Source of the DNA: an uncultured Clostridia bacterium
Lineage (GTDB): Bacteria; Bacillota; Clostridia; Oscillospirales; CAG-272
Length of the DNA stretch: 64,000 nt
Direction: 5' to 3'
Assembly (NCBI GenBank): GCA_948466345.1
Contig: CAOKAC010000002.1
Span: forward strand, 124,001 to 188,000
Shown piece by piece: positions 52,243-59,628 of the stretch. The position numbers were made by a program, and so were the translations under genes. Each line of letters starts with the position of its first letter. Within the stretch, counting starts at the first letter, position 1. The notes beneath the pieces were generated by a model. That model saw nothing but the letters and a program-made list of their open reading frames with translations, was not told the origin of the DNA and did not search any database.

Positions 52243-52271
52243 TTGCATATTGCAAGACAAAGTGCTATAAT
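52243..52271 (+). promoter_or_regulatory. Promoter of the Mrp-like operon
   Basis: TTGCAT (52243-52248), 17-bp spacer, TATAAT (52266-52271), about 55 bp before mrpE. Its -35 is 48 bp from the -35 of the rnf promoter. Confidence 0.8.
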
Positions 52272-52326
52272 AGCGCTGCCTCGACATACCCACCTATTTA
52301 TCGGAGAAGAAAAGAGTACTATAATC

Positions 52327-52794
52327 ATGATCATACTACTGTTTGTATTCTGGCTAATACTTAGCCAGCAAATCACTCTGGAAATCTGCATATTCGGACT
52401 GCTGATCACCGGATGTGTGGCTGTATTTATGTGCCGGCATTTGGGGTATTCTCTGCGCACGGAATGGGAAATCTGGAGAAATATACTGTTAGGATGCACC
52501 TATTTGCTGGTTCTGATACTGGAAATCGTAAAAGCCAACTGGACTGTAGCGGGAATTATCCTAGGGAGAAAGAAGCGATACCGTCCTGCAATCGTTTGTT
52601 TGCAAATTCCCCTGCAGCGTCCGGTTCTGCAAGCAATTTTCGCCAATTCCATTACCATTACTCCTGGAACAATTACTGTGGAGCAGGATAACAACGTCTA
52701 CACCGTCCACTGCTTGGACAAAAACATGGCGGCTGGGCTTGCCAACAGCGTCTTACTAAAAATTCTGCAAAAAATGGAGGGGACAAAGGCATGA
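52327..52794 (+). CDS. mrpE: Na+/H+ antiporter subunit MrpE-like
   Basis: 155 residues from ATG 52327; the longer frame begins inside the promoter. Two N-terminal helices and a soluble C-terminal half typical of MnhE/MrpE (ANSITITPGTITVEQDNNVYTVHCLD). MrpE is a peripheral membrane subunit needed for full Mrp activity. The ribosome site is weak (GGAGAAG about 18 bases off). Its end overlaps mrpF by four bases (ATGA). First gene of a ten-gene operon. Confidence 0.88.
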   Translation: MIILLFVFWLILSQQITLEICIFGLLITGCVAVFMCRHLGYSLRTEWEIWRNILLGCTYLLVLILEIVKANWTVAGIILGRKKRYRPAIVCLQIPLQRPVLQAIFANSITITPGTITVEQDNNVYTVHCLDKNMAAGLANSVLLKILQKMEGTKA

Positions 52795-53117
52795 GTGTCG
52801 AAGCTGCATATCGCCTGCTTTTCCAAGGTACATTAATTGTTCTGGCTGCTATGGTCATCGCAGCGCTGATTCGAACGGTCACCGGCAGGCTTACTGTAGA
52901 CAAAATTATCGGCATCAATCTAATCAGCACCATTGTGGTAATTGCCATCAGTGTGTTGGCCGTCCTTTTTCAGGAGAATTATATCGCAGACGTCGCTATG
53001 GTATATGTAATGATCTCCTTTGTAGCGGTGATGATTCTATGTAAAATTTACATCAATTTGTTTGCTGCGCCTAGGAGATGGGCGCAAAGGAAAGGAAGAG
53101 AACGGCATGACGATTGA
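52791..53117 (+). CDS. mrpF: Na+/H+ antiporter subunit MrpF-like
   Basis: 108 residues, three helices, with the MrpF patterns GPxxxDRIIG (here GRLTVDKIIGINLIS) and YIADVAMVYVMISFVAVMILCKI. It lies between mrpE and mrpG with overlaps at both ends, showing tight coupling. The basic tail (RRWAQRKGRERHDD) is longer than usual. Confidence 0.9.
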   Translation: MSVEAAYRLLFQGTLIVLAAMVIAALIRTVTGRLTVDKIIGINLISTIVVIAISVLAVLFQENYIADVAMVYVMISFVAVMILCKIYINLFAAPRRWAQRKGRERHDD

Positions 53118-53460
53118 ATGGATTCGTTTTTGGATCGTGGCAGTACTTACATTGCTGGGTATATTGACGCTTGCCATCGCCATATTTGGTACTTTCCGAT
53201 TTCAGTTTGCCCTGAACCGTATTCACTCTGCCGCAATTGCGGATACGCTGGCTTTGATTTTGTTTGTTACCGCTTTGGTGCTGCATGAAGGCGCCGCACC
53301 CATATCTTTGAAACTACTGCTGGTAGTGGGATTCCAATGGTGCACCAGCCCGGTTTCGTCCCACCTGCTTACAAAATTTGAATATATGACAGACAAAACG
53401 CTGGATCGGTACTGCATACTGCCGGACAGCGAAAAAAGCCAGAAAGATACAGTAGAATAA
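53107..53460 (+). CDS. mrpG: Na+/H+ antiporter subunit MrpG-like
   Basis: 117 residues from ATG 53107 (AGGAAGAG just upstream), overlapping mrpF by 11 bases. Three helices; MrpG marks are FGTFRFQFALNRIHSAAIADTLAL and LLLVVGFQWCTSPVSSHLL. A ~45-base gap separates it from the MbhD-like gene. Confidence 0.9.
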   Translation: MTIEWIRFWIVAVLTLLGILTLAIAIFGTFRFQFALNRIHSAAIADTLALILFVTALVLHEGAAPISLKLLLVVGFQWCTSPVSSHLLTKFEYMTDKTLDRYCILPDSEKSQKDTVE

Positions 53461-53506
53461 CCCCGGTGGGAGTTTCTTAAATTTTTAGAAAGGTATCGTT
53501 ATAACC

Positions 53507-53791
53507 ATGCTTCGTGAAATATTTTTGCTGCTGCTTTTAGCCGGACTGATTTTTTGCGCCGTAGCCACCGCTGTTTCCCGGCGACTGATGCGTACCGTCA
53601 TCATTTTTATGGCATACAGCCTGATCATGTCTGTCGTTTGGCTGCTGCTGGAGGCGCCGGATCTAAGCATCACGGAAGCGGCGGTAGGTGCCGGCGTTAC
53701 AGGGATTTTGTTTTACTTGGCACTACGCAGAATCCACCAATTTGACAAAGACGCCGCCGATAAGGAAAACGAACCCGGTGAAAGGGAGTGA
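53507..53791 (+). CDS. MbhD-like (DUF4040) antiporter subunit
   Basis: 94 residues, three helices. It matches the DUF4040/MbhD domain, which in Bacillus Mrp is part of the C-terminal region of MrpA: LIMSVVWLLLEAPDLSITEAAVGAGVTGILFYLALRR. The LLEAPDxAxTEAxVG signature with its membrane Glu and Asp is intact. Here it is a separate gene, as in archaeal Mbh/Mrp clusters. Its end overlaps the ribosome site of the next gene. Confidence 0.88.
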   Translation: MLREIFLLLLLAGLIFCAVATAVSRRLMRTVIIFMAYSLIMSVVWLLLEAPDLSITEAAVGAGVTGILFYLALRRIHQFDKDAADKENEPGERE

Positions 53792-53796
53792 AACAG

Positions 53797-54711
53797 ATGC
53801 GCAAGTCCTTTTTGCAAAAGCTTTCCGCATGGTACAAAGGGAGCTACGATTTCACGTTGAAAACAGCCGACCACATGGACGCTCGAATGGCGCATGAATA
53901 TACAGGCAAGGAGCATAAGCTGCGGGAAGTGGAGCGCAAAGAACTGGTGTTCTCCGGAGTCCTGTACAACATCCTTTGTGTACTGTTTTGCCTGATTTTT
54001 ATCGGCGTACTGCTATGGTCCGTACTGTTTCTGCCGCCCCACGGAAGCCCGGATAATCCGGCAGTCAACGAAGTGATGGAGCGGTATGTCGCTGCCGGAA
54101 TGGAAGAAACCGGAGCGGTGAATACAGTAGCCGGTATGATTCTGGATTATCGTGCCTTTGATACGCTGGGAGAATCTTTTGTATTGTTCACGGCAGTCTG
54201 TGCCGTAACGATTCTCATGAATAACACCAAAGAGAGTGCCGCGGACGGAACGCCCATTCCCATGACCGTAAAGCCAGGCATCGTGGAATATTCCAAAGAC
54301 AATATCGTAAGAACCGTCAGTCGTTTTTTAATCCCCTTTATTTTTGTATTCGGCGCATATGTGCTGCTCAATGGACATCTGTCCCCTGGAGGCGGCTTCT
54401 CCGGCGGCGCAATTCTGGGAAGTGCACTAATTCTCTACGCTATGGTATACGGAGAAGATAGAGCGGCCGCAGTATTCAGCGAGCGGCTGATAAAAACGGT
54501 AGTACTCATATCCCTCAGCTTTTATGCCATCGCCAAATCCTACTCGTTTTTTACCGGCGCAAACCATTTAAAATCGATTATTTCTACAGGTACGCCCGGT
54601 CGGATTTTGTCGGCAGGATTGATTCTCCCGCTGAATATCGCCGTAGGAATTGTGGTTTGCTGCACCATGTATTCCTTTTATATGTATTTTCGAAGGGGAC
54701 GCATCCAATGA
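53797..54711 (+). CDS. mrpB: MbhE-MrpB fusion subunit
   Basis: 304 residues from ATG 53797 (AAAGGGAG eight bases upstream; GTG at 53788 would lie inside that site). A charged ~50-residue cytoplasmic start (YKGSYDFTLKTADHMDARMAH...) is followed by an MbhE-like part (one helix, then AVNTVAGMILDYRAFDTLGESFVLFTAV) and an MrpB domain with the signature GHLSPGGGFSGGAILGSALIL. In Bacillus the MbhE-like part belongs to MrpA, so subunit borders are redrawn here. The polar N-terminal extension has no parallel I know. Confidence 0.88.
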   Translation: MRKSFLQKLSAWYKGSYDFTLKTADHMDARMAHEYTGKEHKLREVERKELVFSGVLYNILCVLFCLIFIGVLLWSVLFLPPHGSPDNPAVNEVMERYVAAGMEETGAVNTVAGMILDYRAFDTLGESFVLFTAVCAVTILMNNTKESAADGTPIPMTVKPGIVEYSKDNIVRTVSRFLIPFIFVFGAYVLLNGHLSPGGGFSGGAILGSALILYAMVYGEDRAAAVFSERLIKTVVLISLSFYAIAKSYSFFTGANHLKSIISTGTPGRILSAGLILPLNIAVGIVVCCTMYSFYMYFRRGRIQ

Positions 54712-54753
54712 CTGCTTTTATCATGTATAAATCGCTGGCAGAAAGGAATGTCT

Positions 54754-55152
54754 ATGTTTACGTCATTTGAAGATTTGTGGGTGCATTTGGCAGACAATTA
54801 TATTGTCGTTGTCTCCATTATTCTCTTTGGAGTTGGTTTTACCACCCTGCTTTTTTCCCGCAATCTGCTTAAAAAAGTTGTAGGACTGAATATCATGGAC
54901 ACTGGTGTATACCTTTTGCTGGTTTCCATGGGGTTTATTGACGGCCGGCACGCACCGATTATTGCAAATGGGGTTACAGATACCGCACACTACATCAATC
55001 CTATCCCCAGTGGGCTGGTACTCACAGGGATCGTCGTATCCGTCAGCGTGACGGCGATTATGCTGTCCCTGATAGTCCGGCTTTACGAAAAATATCACTC
55101 CCTCAATTTGGATGTAATTTATGAACTTCGAAACAAGGAGGAGCATGTCTGA
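54754..55152 (+). CDS. mrpC: MrpC/NuoK-like subunit
   Basis: 132 residues from the second ATG (54754), six bases after AGAAAGGA; the first ATG at 54748 touches that site. Three helices as in NuoK: FGVGFTTLLFSRNLLKKVVGLNIMDTGVYLLLV, then NPIPSGLVLTGIVVSVSVTAIMLSLIVRLYEKY, where the P-x-x-L-V-L-T-x-I-V-I motif is typical of MrpC. It overlaps the next gene by one base (TGATG). Confidence 0.92.
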   Translation: MFTSFEDLWVHLADNYIVVVSIILFGVGFTTLLFSRNLLKKVVGLNIMDTGVYLLLVSMGFIDGRHAPIIANGVTDTAHYINPIPSGLVLTGIVVSVSVTAIMLSLIVRLYEKYHSLNLDVIYELRNKEEHV

Positions 55153-56669
55153 TGCTACGTGATTTGTTTGCCTCCGATTTCATCCACAATTTTCCGCTGT
55201 TTGCCATAATCCTGTGTCTGCTCTGCGCCGTGATTTCCTTTGTGCTGCAGGGCGGCGGTGCGCGAAGACTTACCTATATACTGATATTGATAGGCATGGC
55301 GCTGAACGGCAGCGTGCTTTTGCACAACCTGATTACAGGAGAGCGTTTCACCTACATGATGGGCCATTTCCCCGCGCCTTGGGGAAATGAAATTGCTGCG
55401 GGTTTACTGGAGCCTGCCTTTGCCCTTTTGTTCGGCGTAGTGATTCTCTGCTCTATCACCGCCGGTAAAAATCGTATTTCCACCGATGTGCGGGCCGACA
55501 AGCAGCATTTCTACTATATCCTGGTAGATTTGGCGCAGGTGGCCATGTTTGCACTATGCTATACCAACGACATATTCACAGGATATGTGTTTATAGAAAT
55601 CTGTACGCTAGCCTCCTGTGGCCTTCTGATGATCCGAAATGCGGGAAAACCACTGGTGGCCGCCACCCGTTATATGATCTTCAATCTGATCGGCTCCGGT
55701 ATGTTTCTTATGGGTATCACCATGCTGTACGGCGTGACAGGTCATCTTTTGTTTCCACAGCTGCAGCAGGCGGCAGCCTCTGCATGGAACAGCGGCGCTT
55801 ATCATGGAATAATGATCCTGTCTATTGGTTTGACGGTCAGCGGACTGGCCATTAAAAGCGGACTGTTTCCTTTCCATTTTTGGATGCCGGACACCTACGG
55901 TACCGCTACGCCCGCATCATCCGCCATTCTTTCCGGTGTGATCTCAAAGGGATACATTTTTCTGCTGATTAAAATTATTTACCGAGTGTATGGACATAGT
56001 GTATTTATGGAAACGGGGATTCAAAATGTCCTTTTCCTGTTCGGCATTGCAGGCATGATCGTCGGATCCGTCTCTGCGATTCGGGCAGGTACCATTACCA
56101 AAATGACCGCATTTTCCTCTGCAGCGCAAATCGGCTATATCTTTATGGGAATCGGTATGGGCACTAGGGAGGCAATGATCGCCGTATTTTTCCATATCTG
56201 TGCCCATGCCATTACAAAGCCCGTATTGTTCCTTTCCGGCGGAGCGCTGATTGATGCGTCCGGAGGCGGGCGGGACTTTGCGTCTCTTCGGGGCGCGGCG
56301 CACAGAAATCCTGCCGCTGGGCTTGCCTTTCTTTGCGGGTCCCTCTCTATGATCGGGTTCCCCATTTTTACCGGATTTATTTCCAAACTGTATTTTGCGC
56401 TGTCCGCGTTCGCCTTCCCCCACAAATCTATGCTTGTTCTTTTGGCTCTTGCCGTCAGTACAATTCTGAACGTCATCTACTTTATGTATGTGTCGGTGAT
56501 TCTTTACACCGGAAGGCCGGCCCCCGGAAAGCGGGTGGGTGTATGCCGGCAAAAAGCCTTTGCTACCGCGGTTTTTTTGCTGATTCTTGTAAATGTAGCA
56601 ATCGGACTGCATTCCCAGCCGCTGACTGGGTTATTTGAATTGGGACTGGACTTGTTTCTGCAATTGTAA
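55152..56669 (+). CDS. Proton-channel antiporter subunit 1 (MrpD/NuoN type)
   Basis: 505 residues, about 14 helices. Residues needed for ion translocation are kept: Glu in FIEICTLASC (helix 5), Lys in AIKSGLFPFHFWMPDTY (helix 7), Lys in GVISKGYIF (helix 8) and Lys in HAITKPVLFL (helix 12). First of four such subunits in a row. It differs from the others by a Thr-Ala-Thr in MPDTYGTATPASSA. TG-ATG coupling to mrpC. Confidence 0.92.
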   Translation: MLRDLFASDFIHNFPLFAIILCLLCAVISFVLQGGGARRLTYILILIGMALNGSVLLHNLITGERFTYMMGHFPAPWGNEIAAGLLEPAFALLFGVVILCSITAGKNRISTDVRADKQHFYYILVDLAQVAMFALCYTNDIFTGYVFIEICTLASCGLLMIRNAGKPLVAATRYMIFNLIGSGMFLMGITMLYGVTGHLLFPQLQQAAASAWNSGAYHGIMILSIGLTVSGLAIKSGLFPFHFWMPDTYGTATPASSAILSGVISKGYIFLLIKIIYRVYGHSVFMETGIQNVLFLFGIAGMIVGSVSAIRAGTITKMTAFSSAAQIGYIFMGIGMGTREAMIAVFFHICAHAITKPVLFLSGGALIDASGGGRDFASLRGAAHRNPAAGLAFLCGSLSMIGFPIFTGFISKLYFALSAFAFPHKSMLVLLALAVSTILNVIYFMYVSVILYTGRPAPGKRVGVCRQKAFATAVFLLILVNVAIGLHSQPLTGLFELGLDLFLQL

Positions 56670-56685
56670 TTGAAGGGAGACAACG

Positions 56686-58137
56686 ATGCATCTGCTTATA
56701 CCCTTTTTTATTTCTCTCCTTACGGGAATTCTGTTTGCCCTGATACGGACATCTTCCAGGCGGCTGCTATGCACACTATCCATTGCCATTGCCGCCGTGC
56801 AGGCACTGCTCTTGTCCCTTCCGCTTCTGATGGGCGGCAAGGGAATCACGCTCTGGCAATTTTCCGACTCCTTGCGGCTTTCCCTAGCCGCAGATGGAAT
56901 TGGATCCCTGTTCGGACTGCTTACCGGCTGGGGATGGCTGCTGTGTGTAATTTTTTCCAGCACGTATATGGGCCACGAAGAAAAAGAAGCCCGGTTTTAT
57001 GCGTTTCTGTTCCTGTCCCAAGCATGTCTAATCGGCGTATTTTTTGCAGACAATCTGCTCACGCTGTACCTGTTTTTCGAACTCACCACCCTGGCTTCCC
57101 TACCGCTTGTACTGCATAGCGGAACTAAACATGCCACTGCTGGGGGACTGAGTTACCTGTTCTACTCTCTGGCAGGAGCAATCATTGCTCTGTTTGGCCT
57201 TATGGTTCTCTATCATGAAGCCGGCACACTGGACTTTGCAGCTGGTGGATATCTGTACGGGGACAGTTCCGATACACTTCTGCTGGCAGGCATATTCGCC
57301 TGTGTAATCGGCTTCGGCACCAAAGGAGGACTGTTTCCCCTGCATGCGTGGCTGCCAGCCGCGCATCCCCAGGCTCCGGCGCCGGCATCTGCTATCCTAT
57401 CGGGTATTATAACCAAATCCGGCGTGATTGCGATCCTGCGTCTGCTCTTTTATGTGATCGATCCTGCCTTGATCCGAGGAACATGGGTACAGTACATGCT
57501 GCTTAGCCTGGCGCTGTTGACAATTATGATCGGTTCTGCGCTAGCCCTTGCAGAAAATAACCTGAAGCGGCGGCTGGCTCTCTCTTCTGTAAGCCAGGTT
57601 TCCTATGTGCTGATAGGCCTGTTTCTATTAAACAGCGATGCGCTGTTGGGGGCTCTTTTACAAGTCGTGTTTCATATGATCGCCAAAGCCGGGTTATTTC
57701 TGTGTGCCGGGGCTCTGATCTATCTTACCGAAAAAAAAGATGTGGCAGATTACATCGGATACGGCAGAAAGTATCCTGCCCTTTTTGTGTGCTTCACCAT
57801 TCTTTCCCTGTCTCTTATTGGTATTCCACCAGCTGGCGGATTTTACAGCAAATGGTATCTTGCCATAGGCGCCTTAGAGGGGGCTGGCCCTTTTACCTAT
57901 ATCATTCCCGCACTGCTGCTGGTAAGCGCACTGCTTACAGCAGGATATCTGCTGCCAATCGTCGGGAAGGCATTCTATCCAGGCGCAAAATTATCCAACA
58001 ATCTGCAGCGGGAGCGTACCCCGGCAGGAATCTTGGCGCCGCTGCTGGTTTTTGCAGCAGCATCGATTTTGCCTGGAATTTTCTTTCCCGCCGTGCAAAA
58101 TGGGATTTTCTCTTTAACAGCCGGCATTTTCGGCTGA
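56686..58137 (+). CDS. Proton-channel antiporter subunit 2 (MrpD/NuoM type)
   Basis: 483 residues, about 14 helices. Conserved residues: Glu in LFFELTTLAS, Lys in FGTKGGLFPLHAWLPAAHPQAPAPASA, Lys in GIITKSGVIA and Lys in HMIAKAGLFL. The quadruple P-L-H-x-W-L-P-x-A-H-P-Q-A-P-x-P-A-S signature is closest to MrpD and HyfB-like proteins. It starts 16 bases after subunit 1 with GAAGGGAG as ribosome site. Confidence 0.92.
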   Translation: MHLLIPFFISLLTGILFALIRTSSRRLLCTLSIAIAAVQALLLSLPLLMGGKGITLWQFSDSLRLSLAADGIGSLFGLLTGWGWLLCVIFSSTYMGHEEKEARFYAFLFLSQACLIGVFFADNLLTLYLFFELTTLASLPLVLHSGTKHATAGGLSYLFYSLAGAIIALFGLMVLYHEAGTLDFAAGGYLYGDSSDTLLLAGIFACVIGFGTKGGLFPLHAWLPAAHPQAPAPASAILSGIITKSGVIAILRLLFYVIDPALIRGTWVQYMLLSLALLTIMIGSALALAENNLKRRLALSSVSQVSYVLIGLFLLNSDALLGALLQVVFHMIAKAGLFLCAGALIYLTEKKDVADYIGYGRKYPALFVCFTILSLSLIGIPPAGGFYSKWYLAIGALEGAGPFTYIIPALLLVSALLTAGYLLPIVGKAFYPGAKLSNNLQRERTPAGILAPLLVFAAASILPGIFFPAVQNGIFSLTAGIFG

Positions 58138-58167
58138 TTTTATCCCCCAATGAAAGGACTGACTGAC

Positions 58168-59628
58168 ATGCATCCCGGATATCTATTGATTCCGATTTTA
58201 TTCCCAATTCTGGCCGGACTTTTCACATATCTGCTTCCTCTCTCCAGAGCGTGGCTGCGCCGAATGTACTTTATCGCCGTGATATGTCTGAACGCAGGAT
58301 TTATGTGGATGCTTTTGTTTTTCTCCCCCTCCCAGGGCCTTGTATTGCTGGAATTTACCGATACCCTGCAGTTATCTCTGCGTTTGGACGGACTGGGAAA
58401 AATTTTTGCGGGTCTGGTATCTGCCCTGTGGCCGCTTACACTGTTATACGGCTTCGACTACATGAAAAAAGAGCACAATCAAAGGCGGTTTTGGGCGTTC
58501 TTCACCATGGCTTTCGGCGTCACCCTTGGTGTTGCCCTTGCGGCAAATCTTTTAACCATGTACCTTTTCTATGAAATGCTCACCCTTGTAACGATCCCTC
58601 TCGTAATGCACGAGATGAACAAGGAATCCCTGGCAGCCGGAAAAAAATATATGATTTATTCCTTTGGAGGCGCCGCTTTTGCCTTTCTAGGCCTTGCATA
58701 TGTCCTTGCCTTTGGTGCATCCGATTTCGTTCTTGGCGGATTTCTGTCGGGCCAAGCTGCAGACAGCCAAGCCGCGCTGTTTTGGTTTTTTGCATTTGTT
58801 GGATTTGGCGTAAAAGCTGCTCTGTTCCCACTTCATGGGTGGCTGCCTACCGCCTCTGTTGCGCCAACTCCCGTCACCGCTCTGCTCCATGCGGTAGCCG
58901 TTGTAAAAGCCGGCGCCTTTGCTGGGATCCGCCTCACCTATTACACCTTTGGCACAGCAGGGATTCAAGGATCCTGGGCACAGAAGACTGCTATGGCGCT
59001 GACGCTGATTACCATTTTGTACGGTTCTGTCATGGCGCTGCGGCAAACCCATTTCAAACGGCGGCTGGCCTATTCCACGATATCCAATCTGTCCTATGTT
59101 TTATTTGGAATTACTATGCTGACCGATACGGGTATGATCGCTTCTCTGCTTCATCTGGTATTTCACTCTCTTATCAAAATTGCGGCCTTTTTTGCAGCAG
59201 GCGCCGTGCTCCAATATACCGGGAAGCAAAAAGTTTCTTCGCTTGAGGGAATCGGACGGTATATGCCGCTTACCTTTACAGCCTTTACTATATCCGCCCT
59301 GGCGCTTACCGGAATACCACCCTTCAGCGGCTTCTTCAGCAAATGGTATCTTTCACTGGCGGCCCTGGATACTGGCGGCCCCTTGGAAATCGCCGGCATA
59401 TGTGTGCTGCTGATTTCCGCCGTGCTGACCGCAATATATCTGATTACGATTTGTGTGCAGGCTTTCTTCCCCCGAAACTACAAAGCGCTGATCTGCACTC
59501 CGGAAAACTGCCGGGAAGCGAACCCGCTTATGACGGTACCTATGCTGCTTTTGTCTGCGCTGACCATTGCAGCCGGTCTTTTTGCTCCGCAGATTGTTGA
59601 TCTATTTACAAAGGTGGTGCTGGGATGA
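58168..59628 (+). CDS. Proton-channel antiporter subunit 3 (NuoL/MrpD type)
   Basis: 486 residues from ATG 58168, nine bases after AAAGGA; an ATG at 58150 overlaps that site. About 14 helices. Conserved residues: Glu in FYEMLTLVTIP, Lys in FGVKAALFPLHGWLPTASVAPTPVTA, Lys in AVVKAGAFA and Lys in HSLIKIAAFF. The PTPVTALLHA segment is NuoL/NuoM-like rather than the APAPASA form of its two neighbours, so this may be the most distinct of the four. It overlaps the next gene by four bases. Confidence 0.92.
   Translation: MHPGYLLIPILFPILAGLFTYLLPLSRAWLRRMYFIAVICLNAGFMWMLLFFSPSQGLVLLEFTDTLQLSLRLDGLGKIFAGLVSALWPLTLLYGFDYMKKEHNQRRFWAFFTMAFGVTLGVALAANLLTMYLFYEMLTLVTIPLVMHEMNKESLAAGKKYMIYSFGGAAFAFLGLAYVLAFGASDFVLGGFLSGQAADSQAALFWFFAFVGFGVKAALFPLHGWLPTASVAPTPVTALLHAVAVVKAGAFAGIRLTYYTFGTAGIQGSWAQKTAMALTLITILYGSVMALRQTHFKRRLAYSTISNLSYVLFGITMLTDTGMIASLLHLVFHSLIKIAAFFAAGAVLQYTGKQKVSSLEGIGRYMPLTFTAFTISALALTGIPPFSGFFSKWYLSLAALDTGGPLEIAGICVLLISAVLTAIYLITICVQAFFPRNYKALICTPENCREANPLMTVPMLLLSALTIAAGLFAPQIVDLFTKVVLG

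Noticed and set aside
52243..52326. Longer start for MrpE
   Set aside because: These codons cover the operon's -35 and -10 boxes and show no MrpE similarity.
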